Below, one piece after another: positions 21,745 through 33,127 of a stretch of 64,000 bases of DNA. How positions within the stretch are numbered: position 1 is the stretch's first letter; every line of letters starts with the position of its first letter. The translations under genes and the position numbers were made by a program. A model generated the notes under the pieces. That model worked only from the letters and a program-made list of their open reading frames with translations, did not search any database and was not told the DNA's origin. The stretch is taken from NCBI GenBank assembly GCA_030386875.1, contig CM059559.1, forward strand, positions 65,362,392 through 65,426,391, given 5' to 3'. The DNA comes from Morinoia aosen (taxonomy: Eukaryota > Arthropoda > Malacostraca > Amphipoda > Talitridae).

Positions 21745-23500
21745 AACTTTCGAAACTAACCTTGAATCCCTATTTTTTTCGAAATATTAATCACATGAGC
21801 AATTTAGTCAAATCTTCTCTGCCATATGATTCATCTTGATAGGGTAATTTACCATGATTAATGCCATAGATTCTAGCTCCTTTCTAGGAATGACTGTTTT
21901 AGAGTCTAGTTTTAGAGCGAACCCCAACAAATACGATTTCGAAGGAGCGAAAAGATGGGACCACATAATATGGACTGCAGAAATTGCAAAATCCATGAAT
22001 AATGTGTGTTCCCACAAAAGATATCTTGCAAATATGGAAAAGTAAGTACGAAAAGAACAGGAAGAAAAGACAGAGAATAGAACGAAGGGCAAAAAAAGGA
22101 GAGGAAGCAAAATGAGCGCGGAAGACTGAAGTACCGAAAGCCTATCTATAAAGCTTGCGTAAATCTTTAGTATGTGCTGTACTATTCCAAATTAAAGGAA
22201 GGTGTGGAAACGTAAAAATTGGTTGAATCATTGTTCAGTTAACTAACACAAATAAGGCTTTCGTTCCGAGCGGTTTCATCAGGTATACCCATCAGCACCG
22301 CTACGTCCAACAGTAGATTTCCTTGAGAAGACGTTTCAATTGATCTCAGAAGCAAAAAAATTATTTTATGCTTTTGGAAAACTTAACGTACATCTGACAT
22401 AAACACACAGCTAACAAATATTGTATACGCGTAACTAGTCACTAGTCACTCAAGAACTGATATATAATATATTGCTACAATTTCCGAAAACTCTTCGAGA
22501 TTTAACAATAGCAAACAATCCATAAAGAACACTTAGAATCGAGATTCAACTCTTCTGCTTCGATCACCAGTCGGTAAAAAATCTGATCAATACTATGAAA
22601 TGGCGAAGATACTACATTTAATAACTTTTCGTCTAAAAAAATTACTTCTCATCTCCATTATTGAATGAAAAATTATTCGAACGGTGAAATAAATTTTAAA
22701 GCGTGGAAAGACCGATGACGTCGATTACCAAGACTCACTGTTCAAGGGCAATTACAAACCAGCTCTAAGTGAATGTTCACCCAACATCGGAGGTAAAGCA
22801 AAGCATGGCTTGCAAAATGGAAAACAGATGAAACAAAAAATTGGTTCAGGGCTGAAAAATTTTCCTGTTCAAAATTAGATTAGATCATATTTTATCTACC
22901 AAAAGCCTCCCGAACAACAACAAAAATGTACAAGACAGAGGAATGAGGAAAGCACTATTTGGTTTTGAGATAAAAGAACGGCGGAATTTATACAGAAGGT
23001 ATGTCGCTACACCTGGCGCACAAAAGCAACAAAATTGAAAGAAGTTTATGGAACACGAGAGAAATTGAAGAGGAAATTTATAGGTGCTATATAAGATAGC
23101 GGGAAACTGAAAAAATATGGACCATAGTTAAGCAAAACACCAATTCTATTTCATCAAAATTATGACTTTCCAACCCTCGTCTCTGGACCTCACATCATTC
23201 TCCTGGTAGCACTAATTTCCATAGATATTAAAGTTGTAGTCCTCTGAAGAAATTGAGCTGCACGGGCACAAACGGAGCAGGTCAAACCGTTTTCTGGTCG
23301 GTTGCAGAACAGTGCTGATGCTGTTCTGTAACAGAACAATATCCGAAAAAATACAAGGAAAAAACTCACTGATACAAAATTTAATCATTTTCGTGCAGAA
23401 TTACTGACGGATAAGTGAAATCGTAAACAATAATTGTAGGAAATCGTCTGACAAGTTGCTAAATATAAAGATTCAGATCGCAAAAATAATTTTGACCAAT
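21745..23500. other. Unassigned, purine-rich in part
   Basis: A polypurine stretch at 22035-22110 (GAAAAGAACAGGAAGAAAAG and similar). GGCTTTCGTTCCGAGCGGTT then TCATCAG near 22256 faintly recalls a PLE end but is too degenerate to call. No coding frame was recognised. Confidence 0.35.
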
Positions 23501-23511
23501 CTTTGGAAACG

Positions 23512-23889
23512 GCTAATGATTTCAACGCTCTATGCACAAAGGTTAGAAAAAAGCTTTTTATTGGAATATCTAAGCTTATTAACGACCATGCGTCGCCAAT
23601 CCACGATATGCTTGATCCCTGACGCATGAAGTATAAGGCATCATTATTTCACTGATATAATAGTTTTACATTCACTAAACAATACAAAAGTAGTAGCGCA
23701 TGATGCTACCCGTCAAATTTTGCCGTCTTTACGTCAAAAATGAAACGCTCAATTATATCAACAAGAAATGAAACTCTCTTAGTGGGAGTTGATTTCTCCG
23801 CAGCGTTCTACAGCGTCGAACACAAGAGACTTTTACCGAAAATCGCGACGCAACTAAGGATTGAATCCCTCCGTCATGAATTAGATTAA
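23512..23889 (+). pseudogene. Possible non-LTR reverse transcriptase scrap
   Basis: One frame is legible over about 125 codons with four stops. It includes KLFIGISKLINDHASP, YNSFTFTKQYKSSS and, near 23776-23835, LLVGVDFSAAF then YSVEHKRLLPKI. The last resembles RT motif A (hydrophobic-x-D-F-x-x-A-F-D-x-V-x-H-x-x-L) of non-LTR elements, with Y in place of the usual D after AF. Neighbouring RT motifs (YADD and others) were not found, so the assignment rests on one motif. It could be an unrelated decayed gene. Confidence 0.3.
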
Positions 23890-24179
23890 ATCTACTCGTC
23901 AATGGAGCTGTCTTCTTTGAAGACTGAAAAGAACTCATCTCTTGAATTAGAGGATGACCACCTAGATCCTTTAGTTAAGCTTTGTAGGAAAAAAGTAATC
24001 TTGCGTACGAATTGGCGCTTCGTTTTCCATGAGCTTTGTTTGCTAATAAGTGACTTCATTTAAATTCGCTTTTTGAATCAGATGTGAACCTCTTAATAGC
24101 GCAGCAAGTTTGTTTTCAAACCTGAATCCTGATTTTTGAGAATTTTTTTACCAACTTGTACAGCGTGAACTTCGGATGA

Positions 24180-24690
24180 CCTTCCCTCCACTTCCCTTCG
24201 TTAATGGAGATCAGGGGCATGTTTACAAGAGGAATGAGGGACATTTTTCAAGAGGAACTCAGCTGGAGATATCGACAGCTCTGAGTGAGCTGTTTGATTC
24301 TGGCAGTAACTGATAGAGAAAGTACGTCATACCAGTTCTGACATTCACCAGCCAGTTCAGAGAGAAGACGTTCTACCGCTCCATTGCTAGAGGGACTATA
24401 TGGGGTTCTGAACTGGTGTTAAAAACATAAATTCTGAACAAAAGAAGCCATTTAGGCAGAGTCAAATTTAGGATCATTATTTGTGAGCAATTTGTCTAGC
24501 ATGCCAAACAAATTGCTTACAAATTGGTCCTGAGCAATTTTTTTATGGTCCTGAGCAATATGGAGTTGTGAACTGCTGGTAAAAAACATAAATTCTGAGC
24601 AAAGGAAGCAATTTAGGCAGATCAAACTCAGGACCATTATTTGCGAGCAATTTGTTAGGCAACTAGACAAAAACGGCGAAATCAATGTTT
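24180..24690 (-). pseudogene. Ty3/Gypsy-type integrase remnant with internal duplication
   Basis: Read on -, LFGMLDKLLTNNDPKFDS, MASFVQNL and then TPYSPSSNGAVERLLSELAG match the catalytic core pattern of LTR-retroelement integrases (.TDNGPEF..., then YHPSSNG.VER). The second D of the motif is shifted to N-D-P here. About 95 bp of the core (24411-24505) is present again at 24556-24660, same orientation and diverged, so the integrase contains its own partial duplicate, in a different frame. A GKWREGHPKF segment follows towards 24190. RT and LTRs were not located. The copy is old and cannot produce an integrase. Confidence 0.6.
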
Positions 24691-27290
24691 TAAAATTATG
24701 AAATACTGTTTTACATTGCTAAGTTTTAAATGGAACTACTGCAAAAACATTGAATAAAGGTTGACTACCTTTAAATATACAGTATTTCCTCCAACTATCT
24801 GAGGCTGTTACCTCAAATCTAGTGCAGCCGATTCAAATGAAAAACTGGCGAAAAAAACATAAAGTAGGAGTCACAATAGGCTTCGAACTCAAGACAATGA
24901 TGACATGCTGCGCGCACATCAGTAATAATCTTAATTTTAAGAAGACGATACCAGCAGTATTTTGTCAAGCACTAAGTTCATCTCTGCCAAAGTGAGCTAA
25001 GCATTGATGCAGATTCCCTGCTATGACAACTACTATTTGAAAAGACGCAACAATAATTTCTGATTTATGATCATTATAGGAGCCAATTCGTCATTTACAA
25101 CAAAAAGCTTACCATGATTGTATTGAAATTCGTTCAAAAGATCTTGTAAATTACAACAAGGTGATCTTTTATCACAAAATATAATTTTCCGATAAATTAC
25201 ATGTCTATATCTCTATTTTGTAAATGTTCAATCATATTGCTTCTACACTTTGAGTAAACCCAGATGCGCAACCTCGAGTTCGTAGCGTTCGATGAGTACT
25301 GAAGTCTTCTCAATATCTGTAGGAAAAATACGAATACATGCATCGAGTCTCTGGAAAAACACGCGACTAAAATTTATTAAAAAAAATTGAACTAAGACAT
25401 TGAGCCACTCACCTTGCGTTAAATTTTTTAAACTTATGCGGGGGACAAAAGGTATTAAGTTTGCAACACTAATGATATCAAGTGTTTTACAGCTAGTTCC
25501 AGAGATGCAAAAGCAGCCTTTAGCTGATCAGCGACGAAACAGCGACCAACTGATGTGGTGCAGCTTGGGTAGAATTTTTGGGTTCGCCGCTAGTCTAAAC
25601 AATTCACGTAGAAAGCCTCCTCGGACACTTAGAAGAGTGAACTGTATTACGAGGACACAGGTCAGTTCCAATTGATTAAAAACAGCGTTCAAACTGATCG
25701 GTCCTCAACTGAGAGAATCTTCAATTCTCCTTGTGAGTTATTGCCTATGATGATTTGAGGACACAGGTTATCTCTGGAGCGCTTGAATCTGCAAAATGTT
25801 TATCGTCAGGAGTTCGAGCCCTCTTAAAGGAGCATGAATAGTTGATGAATTATATTATGACAATGTCCCTGTGTAGGCGTCACTGTTATAAGTCGGGTGT
25901 CCCACCTATATAGTATTGAAAATTGCATTAGGAGACGAACTCCTCGCTTCTATTGGCATCTATTATCAAATCGTAAGCGAATCATTACGGTTTCTGGTTT
26001 AGTCAATAAAAGGGCTATTCAATTAAAATGAGAGTTAATGATCATGAGCAAGTGAAACATAAAAATCGGAAAATAAGGTACTTGAATAATGAATATGAAA
26101 GAAATGGAATCATGAAATGAAAGAAAACAATAAAAAAATAAGTACTCCAGACAACCATGGAAAAATTAAGAGTTAAGACTTCGCAGAACAAATTAAAATT
26201 AAGAAAAGGAGGAACTAAGAACAACCATGAACAAAATGAACAGGAATGAATCGATGTAACAGAAGGAAAGGTGAACTAGGAGCAAGAACATGGGCAAGCG
26301 GCTAATGAGTGACCAGTGGGAGCAAACAATGATTGTTAAGTCTCTGGCTCTATACAGTACTCCACCTAAGGATCACACACTAATCTATATGTATTCACTG
26401 TTAAAATTCCACGCAGTCTTCACGTCGGTGTCGGTAGTAACCGTTCATGGCTGGAAAAAATACGTAACGTCAGAACACCTGCTCGAGTGTTTTCCGCTAT
26501 CGACTATCTCCGGAGGAATGTAGACGTAAACGAGCAGCAGCTGGCCTGTTTTGCAGGTGATCGACAAGAATCGAGAAGGGCGACTTGCATCATTAAAATT
26601 CTAAAAGATATGTGACATTGGTGTACTGCTAGTTTTCTTTAGCGTAGGTGATGCGTTCAATTGTCAAGAACGTCACGAGTAGTTGTTTCTTGAGTTTTTT
26701 TTAATGAAATAATGTTACTTTTCGGTTTAAAGAGAATTGACATTAATAAAAAAGTTTAAACATTGTCTTCATCAGAGAACCTGTAACTCGTGTATATGTG
26801 GTAAAATCTTAAGTTTTTCGGTGCCTAGGTTGATTGATGGCGTGGTTGATGTGGCGTGTTGCGCATGTGCGTATAGAGAAGTGCAGCTGTCAAACCCACT
26901 CCTCAAATCATGACAAAATTCCTCCTTCATTTGCCAGAAGCAGCGTGAAACACGAAAAAATGCAAAACTACATGAACTAGAACATGATACATTTTATGAC
27001 ATTTACATTTCCATGCCTATTACGTATTAGCTGTACATTCTGTGAGGCAATAAATATTATTACCTACCTAGGCAACACCATGTAAACCCGTATTAGCCTT
27101 TTTACATTCTAATTTGTATATAGGTGTTAGCAACTAAAATCATTTTCTAACGTTAAGCCATATACAGGATCTTCCAGAGGAATTCGTACATTTTTCCTTT
27201 TTACGCTTAAATCCTAACAACGTAAGGAAAAAACGTGATACTTTGCAATTTTTGAAATTTATTTCACAGACTAGGAAAACGAAATTTTTA
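24691..27290. other. Unassigned
   Basis: Open frames at 25400-25675 and 26290-26523 (+) show no family signature. 24885-24935 contains, on -, GAGTTCGAAGCC with TGCGCGCAGCATG upstream, a possible very decayed tRNA-like pol III promoter but too weak to call. Otherwise AT-rich filler. Confidence 0.35.
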
Positions 27291-27299
27291 TTCAATATG

Positions 27300-28080
27300 A
27301 CCGCCTTTAGCCTATATGACGATTTCTAAACGATTTTTCACGAGCTGGTCAAGGCGTGAGTATTGTCTGACGTTTTCAAGGACTCCGTTGCTTTTTTGAC
27401 GTCCATCGTTTGGGCTGTGACGGCATTTTGGAGCTTCGCACAAGCTTTGGCTTTAATTTTCGACCAAGAATAGTAATCTAGTGGGTCAGGTAAGGTGAGT
27501 TGGATGGTCAAATGTCTCCTCCAGAATAGCACAGCGGCCATCCTGAACCAGTCAACAGTTTGGCCCGCCAGGTTTGCGTGAGCCGAATCCTGTTGGAACG
27601 TGAACTCATGATTTAAAGCCTTGACCTTCATCCATAGAATGATTACTATTTGCAAAACGTTGCAGTAGTATTCCATCTTCACTTTTTCTTAACCGGTGAA
27701 GAAGTGGGCAAAAACGTCCACCTCACTTAAAACCGTGAAAAGAGGTGTGATTGAAGCTAGTTGGTTTCTCCGTGGTCATTGTAGGTTGAACGTCAGGGCT
27801 TGAGGTAATCCAGCGATTGTTACGCCTGTTACAACGCTTTCAACTGTGAAAATATTCTCATATGGAAAGAATTTAATGGCCGATCTGTTAGCATTCAACC
27901 AGTCCACAATTTTCTTATACCTCTCCAAGCGCATTTCTTCCATTTTAGTAGTTAGGAGATGCGTCCTACCTCGTGCAACAGTGGTTTGGCAAGGTTCTTT
28001 GTTCTGTAAATTGTCGTAACGCTGACTGGCCACTTCTTTGCCAGTGTCGATGAATACACGGTTGAATTGGCTTTGACGCT
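27300..28080 (-). pseudogene. Tc1/mariner-superfamily transposase relic
   Basis: 28033-27776 encodes THLLTTKMEEMRLERYKKIV, DWLNANRSAIKFF, then YENIFTVESVV, which fits the mariner segment with SDEKIFTV (first catalytic D). Here the D-E-K is replaced by Y-E-N. 27682-27338 encodes FTFQQDSAHANLAGQTVDWF (second catalytic D in QQDSAPAH) and PDPLDYYSWSKIKAKACAKL, the DPLDYY.W signature with the third D. Two frames, mutated active site, no complete HTH legible: a dead copy. The TIRs were not identified with confidence. Confidence 0.75.
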
Positions 28081-28239
28081 TCTTTTGAGGCCGGCTAAAA
28101 AGCGAGGTTCGTCAATTTAATCTTTTCTTGACGTGTGATGGCTCTGCAATCTTGCTCAGTTCATTAAAGTTTTGAAAACATCGTAAGGTGCTACTATAGC
28201 GTGGGGACTACCGCCATATATAGGCTACCCAGGTGCAGT

Positions 28240-28980
28240 TTAAGGAGTACAAATGATGTACTTATCGCTAAATTAAATGTAAGAAAATAAATAATAACCA
28301 TTAGTAACCTAACCTAACCTCACGCTAGAGTACTAGCTAGAGGTAGATCTCATGCTATAGTGTGGTAGACCTCACGCTAAAGCAGCAGCTATCATAAACT
28401 GTCTACCAAGGTTGTTGGACGGAATTTGCTGTGAAGGCTAGGATTTGGCTCCCTCTGCGAAGTTCACATATAGCTAAACGTTTCGACTGTTCCATAGCGT
28501 AATGTTTATGCAATGAATTATAAACCTTAATTACCGGTTTCACAGGAAACTAAGCTTTCGTAAAATTAAACGAGCTACGGCAAATTATACGGTTAATTTT
28601 AGTGACTATTTCTAAGCTAATTTCATTTCACTAAATTAAATAAAACGCACTATGGAAAGAGTTACCGTCTGTGCTGGGCTTGTGTACCAACAAGCCTAAC
28701 CCTGAAACATTTGCTGTTCTTGATTACACCGTTCTTCTTCTTGAGTCATCTGCAGATTAAGATCGCAAGTGAGCTCTTCCAAGAAATACCAGATTCGGGA
28801 GGCGGAGGCTTCAGCACTCGGTCCTCAAGCAAGGAGGCTTCAGCAGCTTTCCTCGGTTATCGGGACATCAGCATCGGTATTACCTTGCTATCTGGGACCT
28901 TACTTTAAGGCATTTCTTTGAAGGATTTTACTCTTGCTTATCATGCTTCTTCAAATGGGATGACAAGAAATTTGAAAGAA
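28240..28980. other. Unassigned; contains (AACCT)3
   Basis: AACCT occurs three times in tandem at 28306-28320, the complement of the TTAGG-type insect telomere repeat. It is followed by a loose repeat around CCTCACGCTAGA / TCTCATGCTATA / CCTCACGCTAAA (28318-28380). A short GC-richer open frame at 28711-28908 on + is not recognised. Confidence 0.4.
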
Positions 28981-28990
28981 TGAATTTATT

Positions 28991-28996
28991 TATAAA
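28991..28996 (+). promoter_or_regulatory. Candidate TATA box
   Basis: TATAAA about 80 bp upstream of the ATG at 29073 and just before a local GC-rich island. A start of transcription near 29020-29025 would give a short 5' UTR. TATA-like strings are common in AT-rich DNA, so only the position makes it interesting. Confidence 0.3.
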
Positions 28997-29072
28997 CATG
29001 TAAGCTCTTCGTGAAGCTCCAAGCCGAAAATTGGAGTCGGAGCAGCGCTGCGCTCTCTTGGACTGACGCGGC

Positions 29073-29217
29073 ATGGGGAGGTTCTGGCAGCGACTCCGCG
29101 CCTTTCTGTCTTCGCCTCACGCGGTGGGGCGCTGCGACGGGCCGGCTCTCCTCGGGCGGCGCACGTCTCTTGAGCTCTACTGCACGGAGGAACGGCCTTC
29201 TAAGCACGTTCTTTATG
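29073..29217 (+). CDS. Candidate first coding exon of an unrecognised gene
   Basis: ATG in a good context (GCGGCATGG) opens a GC-rich frame MGRFWQRLRAFLSSP...LLGRRTSLEL...ERPSKHVLY and runs into TATG/GTGAGT at 29217/29218, a strong 5' splice site (phase 1). The island 29020-29220 stands out sharply from the AT-rich surroundings. Joined to 30644-30708 and 30939-30986, the frame stays open through both junctions. I recognise no family. A neighbouring frame is also open over the same island, so coding is not proven. Confidence 0.4.
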
Positions 29218-29760
29218 GTGAGTTGGGAAGTAATTTCAGTGCCGTGTTCTCTTTCAATCTCAGTGCTTCGATTATTTTTGATAAAGGCCAGTGCGAACGG
29301 ATGTTATAACTTAGTTTTAGTCTGAGCGCTATAACTATGAACTTAAGGCTCAAATTGACTTAAGATCTTTTTTATAGCCTCGTTGATAGTCTAGCTGGTT
29401 GGTTAAATGCCATTGTTTGGACTAATTTTGGTGTACAAATTTCTAGCCTTAGTTCGGCGTGCTGCTTTGTTTGTTTTATTCTGCCAGCTCACCTATTAGA
29501 TTTAAGCTAGATTTAAGAACATCAGGCTATTTACTTTATTTTCATGAAATAAAGGGCAGGATGCAGGAAACAATTTCTTGGCTCGGCAGTTTCCGTTCTT
29601 CTTAACGGCTGACGATTGATGGGAAGTATACTTTAGCGTGCGTTAGCACCGAGTAGACAGACTTTTCGCAGACCTCCAACCTTGCACAACCATCGGCGTC
29701 AACTGCGCATTTACATTATTTATTCTGCGTAATCTAGTGGGAGCACCATAGGTATTCCTT

Positions 29761-30640
29761 AGCTGCTGGAGGCGCCCGACTTCCACGCTGCTCCGTACTT
29801 ACCTGCTGGAGGCGCTCGACTTCCACGCTGCTCCGTACTTACCTGCTGGAGGCGCTCGACTTCCACGCTGCTCCGTACTTACCTGCTGGAGGTGCTCGAC
29901 TTCCACGCTGCTCCGTACTTACCTGCTGGAGGCGCCCGACTTCCACGCTGCTCCGTACTTACCTACTGGAGGCGCTTGACTTCCACGCTGCTCCGTACTT
30001 ACCTGCTGGAGGCGCTCGACTTCCACGCTGCTCCGTACTTACCTGCTGGAGGTGCCCGACTTCCTCGCTGCTCCGTACTTACCTGCTCGAGGCGCTCGAC
30101 TTCCACGCTGCTCCGTACTTACCTGCTGGAGGCGCTCGACTTCCACGCTGCTCCGTACTTACCTGCTGGAGGCGCTCGGCTTCCACGCTGCTGCGTACTT
30201 ACCTGCTGGAGGCGCTCGACTTCCACGCTGCTGTGTACTTACCTGCTGGATGCGCTCGGCTTCCACGCTGCTGCGTACTTACCTGCTGGAGGCGCCCGAC
30301 TTCCACGCTGCTCCGTACTTACCTGCTGGAGGCGCTCGACTTCCACGCTGCTCCGTACTTACCTGCTGGAGGCGCTCGGCTTCCACGCTGCTGCGTACTT
30401 ACCTGCTGGAGGCGCCCGACTTCCACGCTGCTCCGTACTTACCTGCTGGAGGCGCTCGACTTCCACGCTGCTCCGTACTTACCTGCTGGAGGCGCTCGAC
30501 TTCCACGCTGCTGCGTACTTACCTGCTGGAGGCGCTCGGCTTCCATGCTGCTCCGTACTTACCTGCTGGAGGCGCTCGGCTTCCACGCTGCTCCGTACTT
30601 ACCTGCTGGAGGCGCTCGGCTTCCACGCTGCTCCACTTAC
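29761..30640. repeat. 40-bp GC-rich minisatellite, 22 units
   Basis: The unit is ACCTGCTGGAGGCGCTCGAC followed by TTCCACGCTGCTCCGTACTT. Twenty-two units run head to tail without indels from 29761 to about 30640. The first begins AGCTGCTGGA and the last breaks off at CTCCACTTACCAG. Variants are few: GCTCGAC/GCCCGAC/GCTCGGC and CTCCG/CTGCG. As 40 is not a multiple of three and the unit has no stop in + frames, three overlapping + frames of up to 271 codons are open, which is not coding evidence. Each junction contains TACTTACCTG, whose complement CAGGTAAGTA is a consensus 5' splice site. Units 14-16 and 17-19 form near-duplicate 120-bp blocks. Confidence 0.97.
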
Positions 30641-30643
30641 CAG

Positions 30644-30708
30644 ACTGGGGACAGGCGGACGTAAATCCACTACCAGAGGATCTACACTTCGTGGCGTTCT
30701 GCCTTGAG
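30644..30708 (+). CDS. Candidate second coding exon
   Basis: Preceded by GCTGCTCCACTTACCAG, a usable 3' splice site made from the last, broken unit of the 40-bp array. It reads WGQADVNPLPEDLHFVAFCL in the phase left by the exon at 29073 (first codon completed as GAC) and ends CTTGAG/GTGAGG. The 65 bp keep the frame open. No family recognised. The sequence also stays open into the intron, so the donor is a choice based on its consensus. Confidence 0.35.
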
Positions 30709-30938
30709 GTGAGGAAACTTGCCGGACTTGCTAAACCCCTAAAGTTTTCGAACCCCAGCCATTTATATTATGGAGATTTCCGTAGGACTCGAACCATTAT
30801 TATTCATTCTGAGCAATATATTGATGGGTCGCGTTTGAGGGTGGCTCTTCAAACAAATTTAAGTTAATTACGTTAATTTTTTTCCAGTAAATTAAGGATC
30901 AAGTGCCTGTATGCTAATTATCATTCCATGTTCTCCAG

Positions 30939-30986
30939 CTTGGAGACTCGAGGGAGGAACGGCGAGCGGCTGGCCTGAGCAGTGAG
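30939..30986 (+). CDS. Candidate third coding exon
   Basis: Preceded by GCTAATTATCATTCCATG and TTCTCCAG, giving a branch-point-like CTAAT and a good 3' splice site. It reads LGDSREERRAAGLSSE (16 codons, phase 0 to 0) and ends GTGAG/GTAGCT. In frame with the candidate exon at 30644. What follows (an exon at 31289 after CTTGAG, or 31490-31600) is uncertain. No homology recognised. Confidence 0.3.
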
Positions 30987-33127
30987 GTAGCTGCTGATGT
31001 AGCCTGCCCCCAACTCGTATCATTTGCCGCCAAGCGCAAAGCTCCAACTCGATCTATAGTTACTGATAACTTGCTTGCAGAAGCAAATAGATTTCTAAAA
31101 CGGCCCTTTTCCTTGATCCTTTATATTTGCAAACCCATTTTATTTGCTATTTGGCTAGCTGCTGCAAGCTCGTAAAATAAAGGAATTTAAAATCTTTCCT
31201 TCATAACGTTTGGTTTTCTTGCTAGGCAGTCAAATTTGCAATTTTAAAAAAATTTTTCATTCAAAAGTTTTGTCTCCGACTACTTGAGACGAGCTGGAGG
31301 AGTGCGGAGGGTTACCGCGCTGGCCCGTTTCTAAACTCCGGGCTCCCACCGCTCCGCCATGGGGATGAACCGTGCCGGCTGCACTACATACTTAAAATGT
31401 TTTTTATTTGTCTCTACTGATTTGCTCCAATGCTCAGTGAAATTATGGCTGCCGCACGTAGTTTTCCCTCCTTCGGTGACCCTTTCCAGATTCATTTTCA
31501 AGAGCTACTTTGATGCGCTTAAATGCTGCCAACTTTGGGTGGGACCTGAATTAGAAGCGTTTATTTGTAGAGAATTATCAGAATCACCCCGAGCGTACCG
31601 TTAATTTTCAGATCGAATTGTTATCAGAAGTTTTGGAATGCACTCTAACAAAGACAGTCTATCACGTGTTGAAAGCTCTTATGTCGAAAAAACTCGCCAC
31701 AAAATACCCTTTAGTGAAGACGGTCCACATCAAGAGCCGGACGAAAACTCCATTCAAAAACACGTTTCAAATTAACGCCTTAACTGAGTGAATTTTACCA
31801 TGTTCTATTACAATGGTCTGCATGAAAATCGGTTCTCACACCATTCCTGCTGATTCTTACGTAAACTTACTTCCTGAATCCGAATATGACCCCCGTTGCC
31901 CCCGTCACCCACCTGTTTTCGGGGGATTCCATTCCATTTTTATCACCAGTCGATAATTTGGCGGGATGAAAAGGATTATTTTAGTATTTTTCTTCTATAG
32001 GGGGCTGGAGAGGGGAAAAGTTCTAAAACATGAACAGTTGTAGCTAGGAGGTAAATGTGCAAAGGGCATTTTAACCCGTATATTATAAAAAAATCATAAA
32101 ACCTTGTCGATTTTTCAGTTACACTCGTTTGTTTTTACATATTTTTTTATACATTTTAAATTTCCACCCAACCTCATCCTCCCTAAAACACCCCCAAATA
32201 ATAAAAATGCAATAATCTTGATATATAGCAACATTTACAACAACAATAATAAAAATACGTAGCAACAGTTCTGAAGATTCACTGTGCCACATTGGTGCTC
32301 TCAATGCCTGGCGGGCACAGGTTTGCACAGGAATTTGCCTATCAGTCCTGCACTATAATTCGTCTCAGTACATCTCTAGCGTTCGTAGAGTCAACCTATC
32401 TTTGTTCTAGGCGGGGATTTTTTGTTTCCAAGTTATTTAAATTCTGTTAAACGGTAGAATTTTCTTACTCCAGATTTTCCCAACGAAATTACAGAACGTG
32501 AATGTGAGTTAAAATTAATACCGAGCATTGCTTTACTATTTAATTATGCCATGCGAGCGTAGAAATCATCTCTATATTTTCTACTATGTTTGCTGTGAAT
32601 TGACTTAAAACGCTACGAATAACCCTTTTCTGCGCTTCTTAAAACTGCTTATAAATTTTACTCTCCACGTCAAGTTGCAAACAAGACGAGGATTGGGCTC
32701 CAAAAGTTTGCTGCACTAGTTGTCACAGCAGTTTGACGAAATAGCTCAAAGGTACTCGTATCTCACTGCCATGTGCTGTTCCCATGCGAACCTCGCTGTC
32801 ATCTCACAGATTGTTATTTTTGTATGACTTCCACCGTTGCGTTCATTAGCAAAAGTCAGCATACAATTCAGTATCCTAATATCCCTTCATCTCTAAGACC
32901 AGTTCCTCACAACGAATCTTTGCCAATCCCAGTGTCCCCCGACACCTAATATACTATACAACCTAGAACAGATTCGAAAGAGTCTGAGCCCCAACCTGGA
33001 TCCTTAAATGAGGATATGTTCTCCGATGATAAAACCGTCCAGTTGATGCAACTGGTTGACAACCTCACCTCGTTATTCAGTGAGAATTAAACTATGTTAT
33101 CTTAGAATTAGAGTTTAACTATGATGA
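30987..33127. other. Unassigned, possibly intron or 3' part of the gene at 29073
   Basis: 31285-31380 is GC-rich and open in more than one frame. 31490-31604 is open after TTTCCAG (FKSYFDALKCCQLW..., stop at 31602). Either could be a later exon, but neither is recognisable. 32877-33090 contains proline-rich short frames with stops. Confidence 0.3.

Noticed and set aside
21315-21839. 174-residue heptad-repeat protein
   Set aside because: A stop-free 21-bp satellite is open on both strands. No start context, splice sites or homology.
22250-22290. Another PLE end (TTTCGTTCCGAGCGGTTTCA)
   Set aside because: Only a faint resemblance. No RT, endonuclease or inverted partner nearby.
30770-30830. 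Possible tRNA or SINE (GGTTCGAGTCC on -)
   Set aside because: The B box is good but no convincing A box or cloverleaf was found at the right spacing.
29892-30867. Three overlapping 143-271-codon + frames as repeat proteins
   Set aside because: They come from one 40-bp unit read in three frames. No frame is preferred and no codon bias distinguishes them.
31289-31604. Further exons of the gene suspected at 29073
   Set aside because: Frames are open but the splice sites are weak and several alternatives are equally possible.
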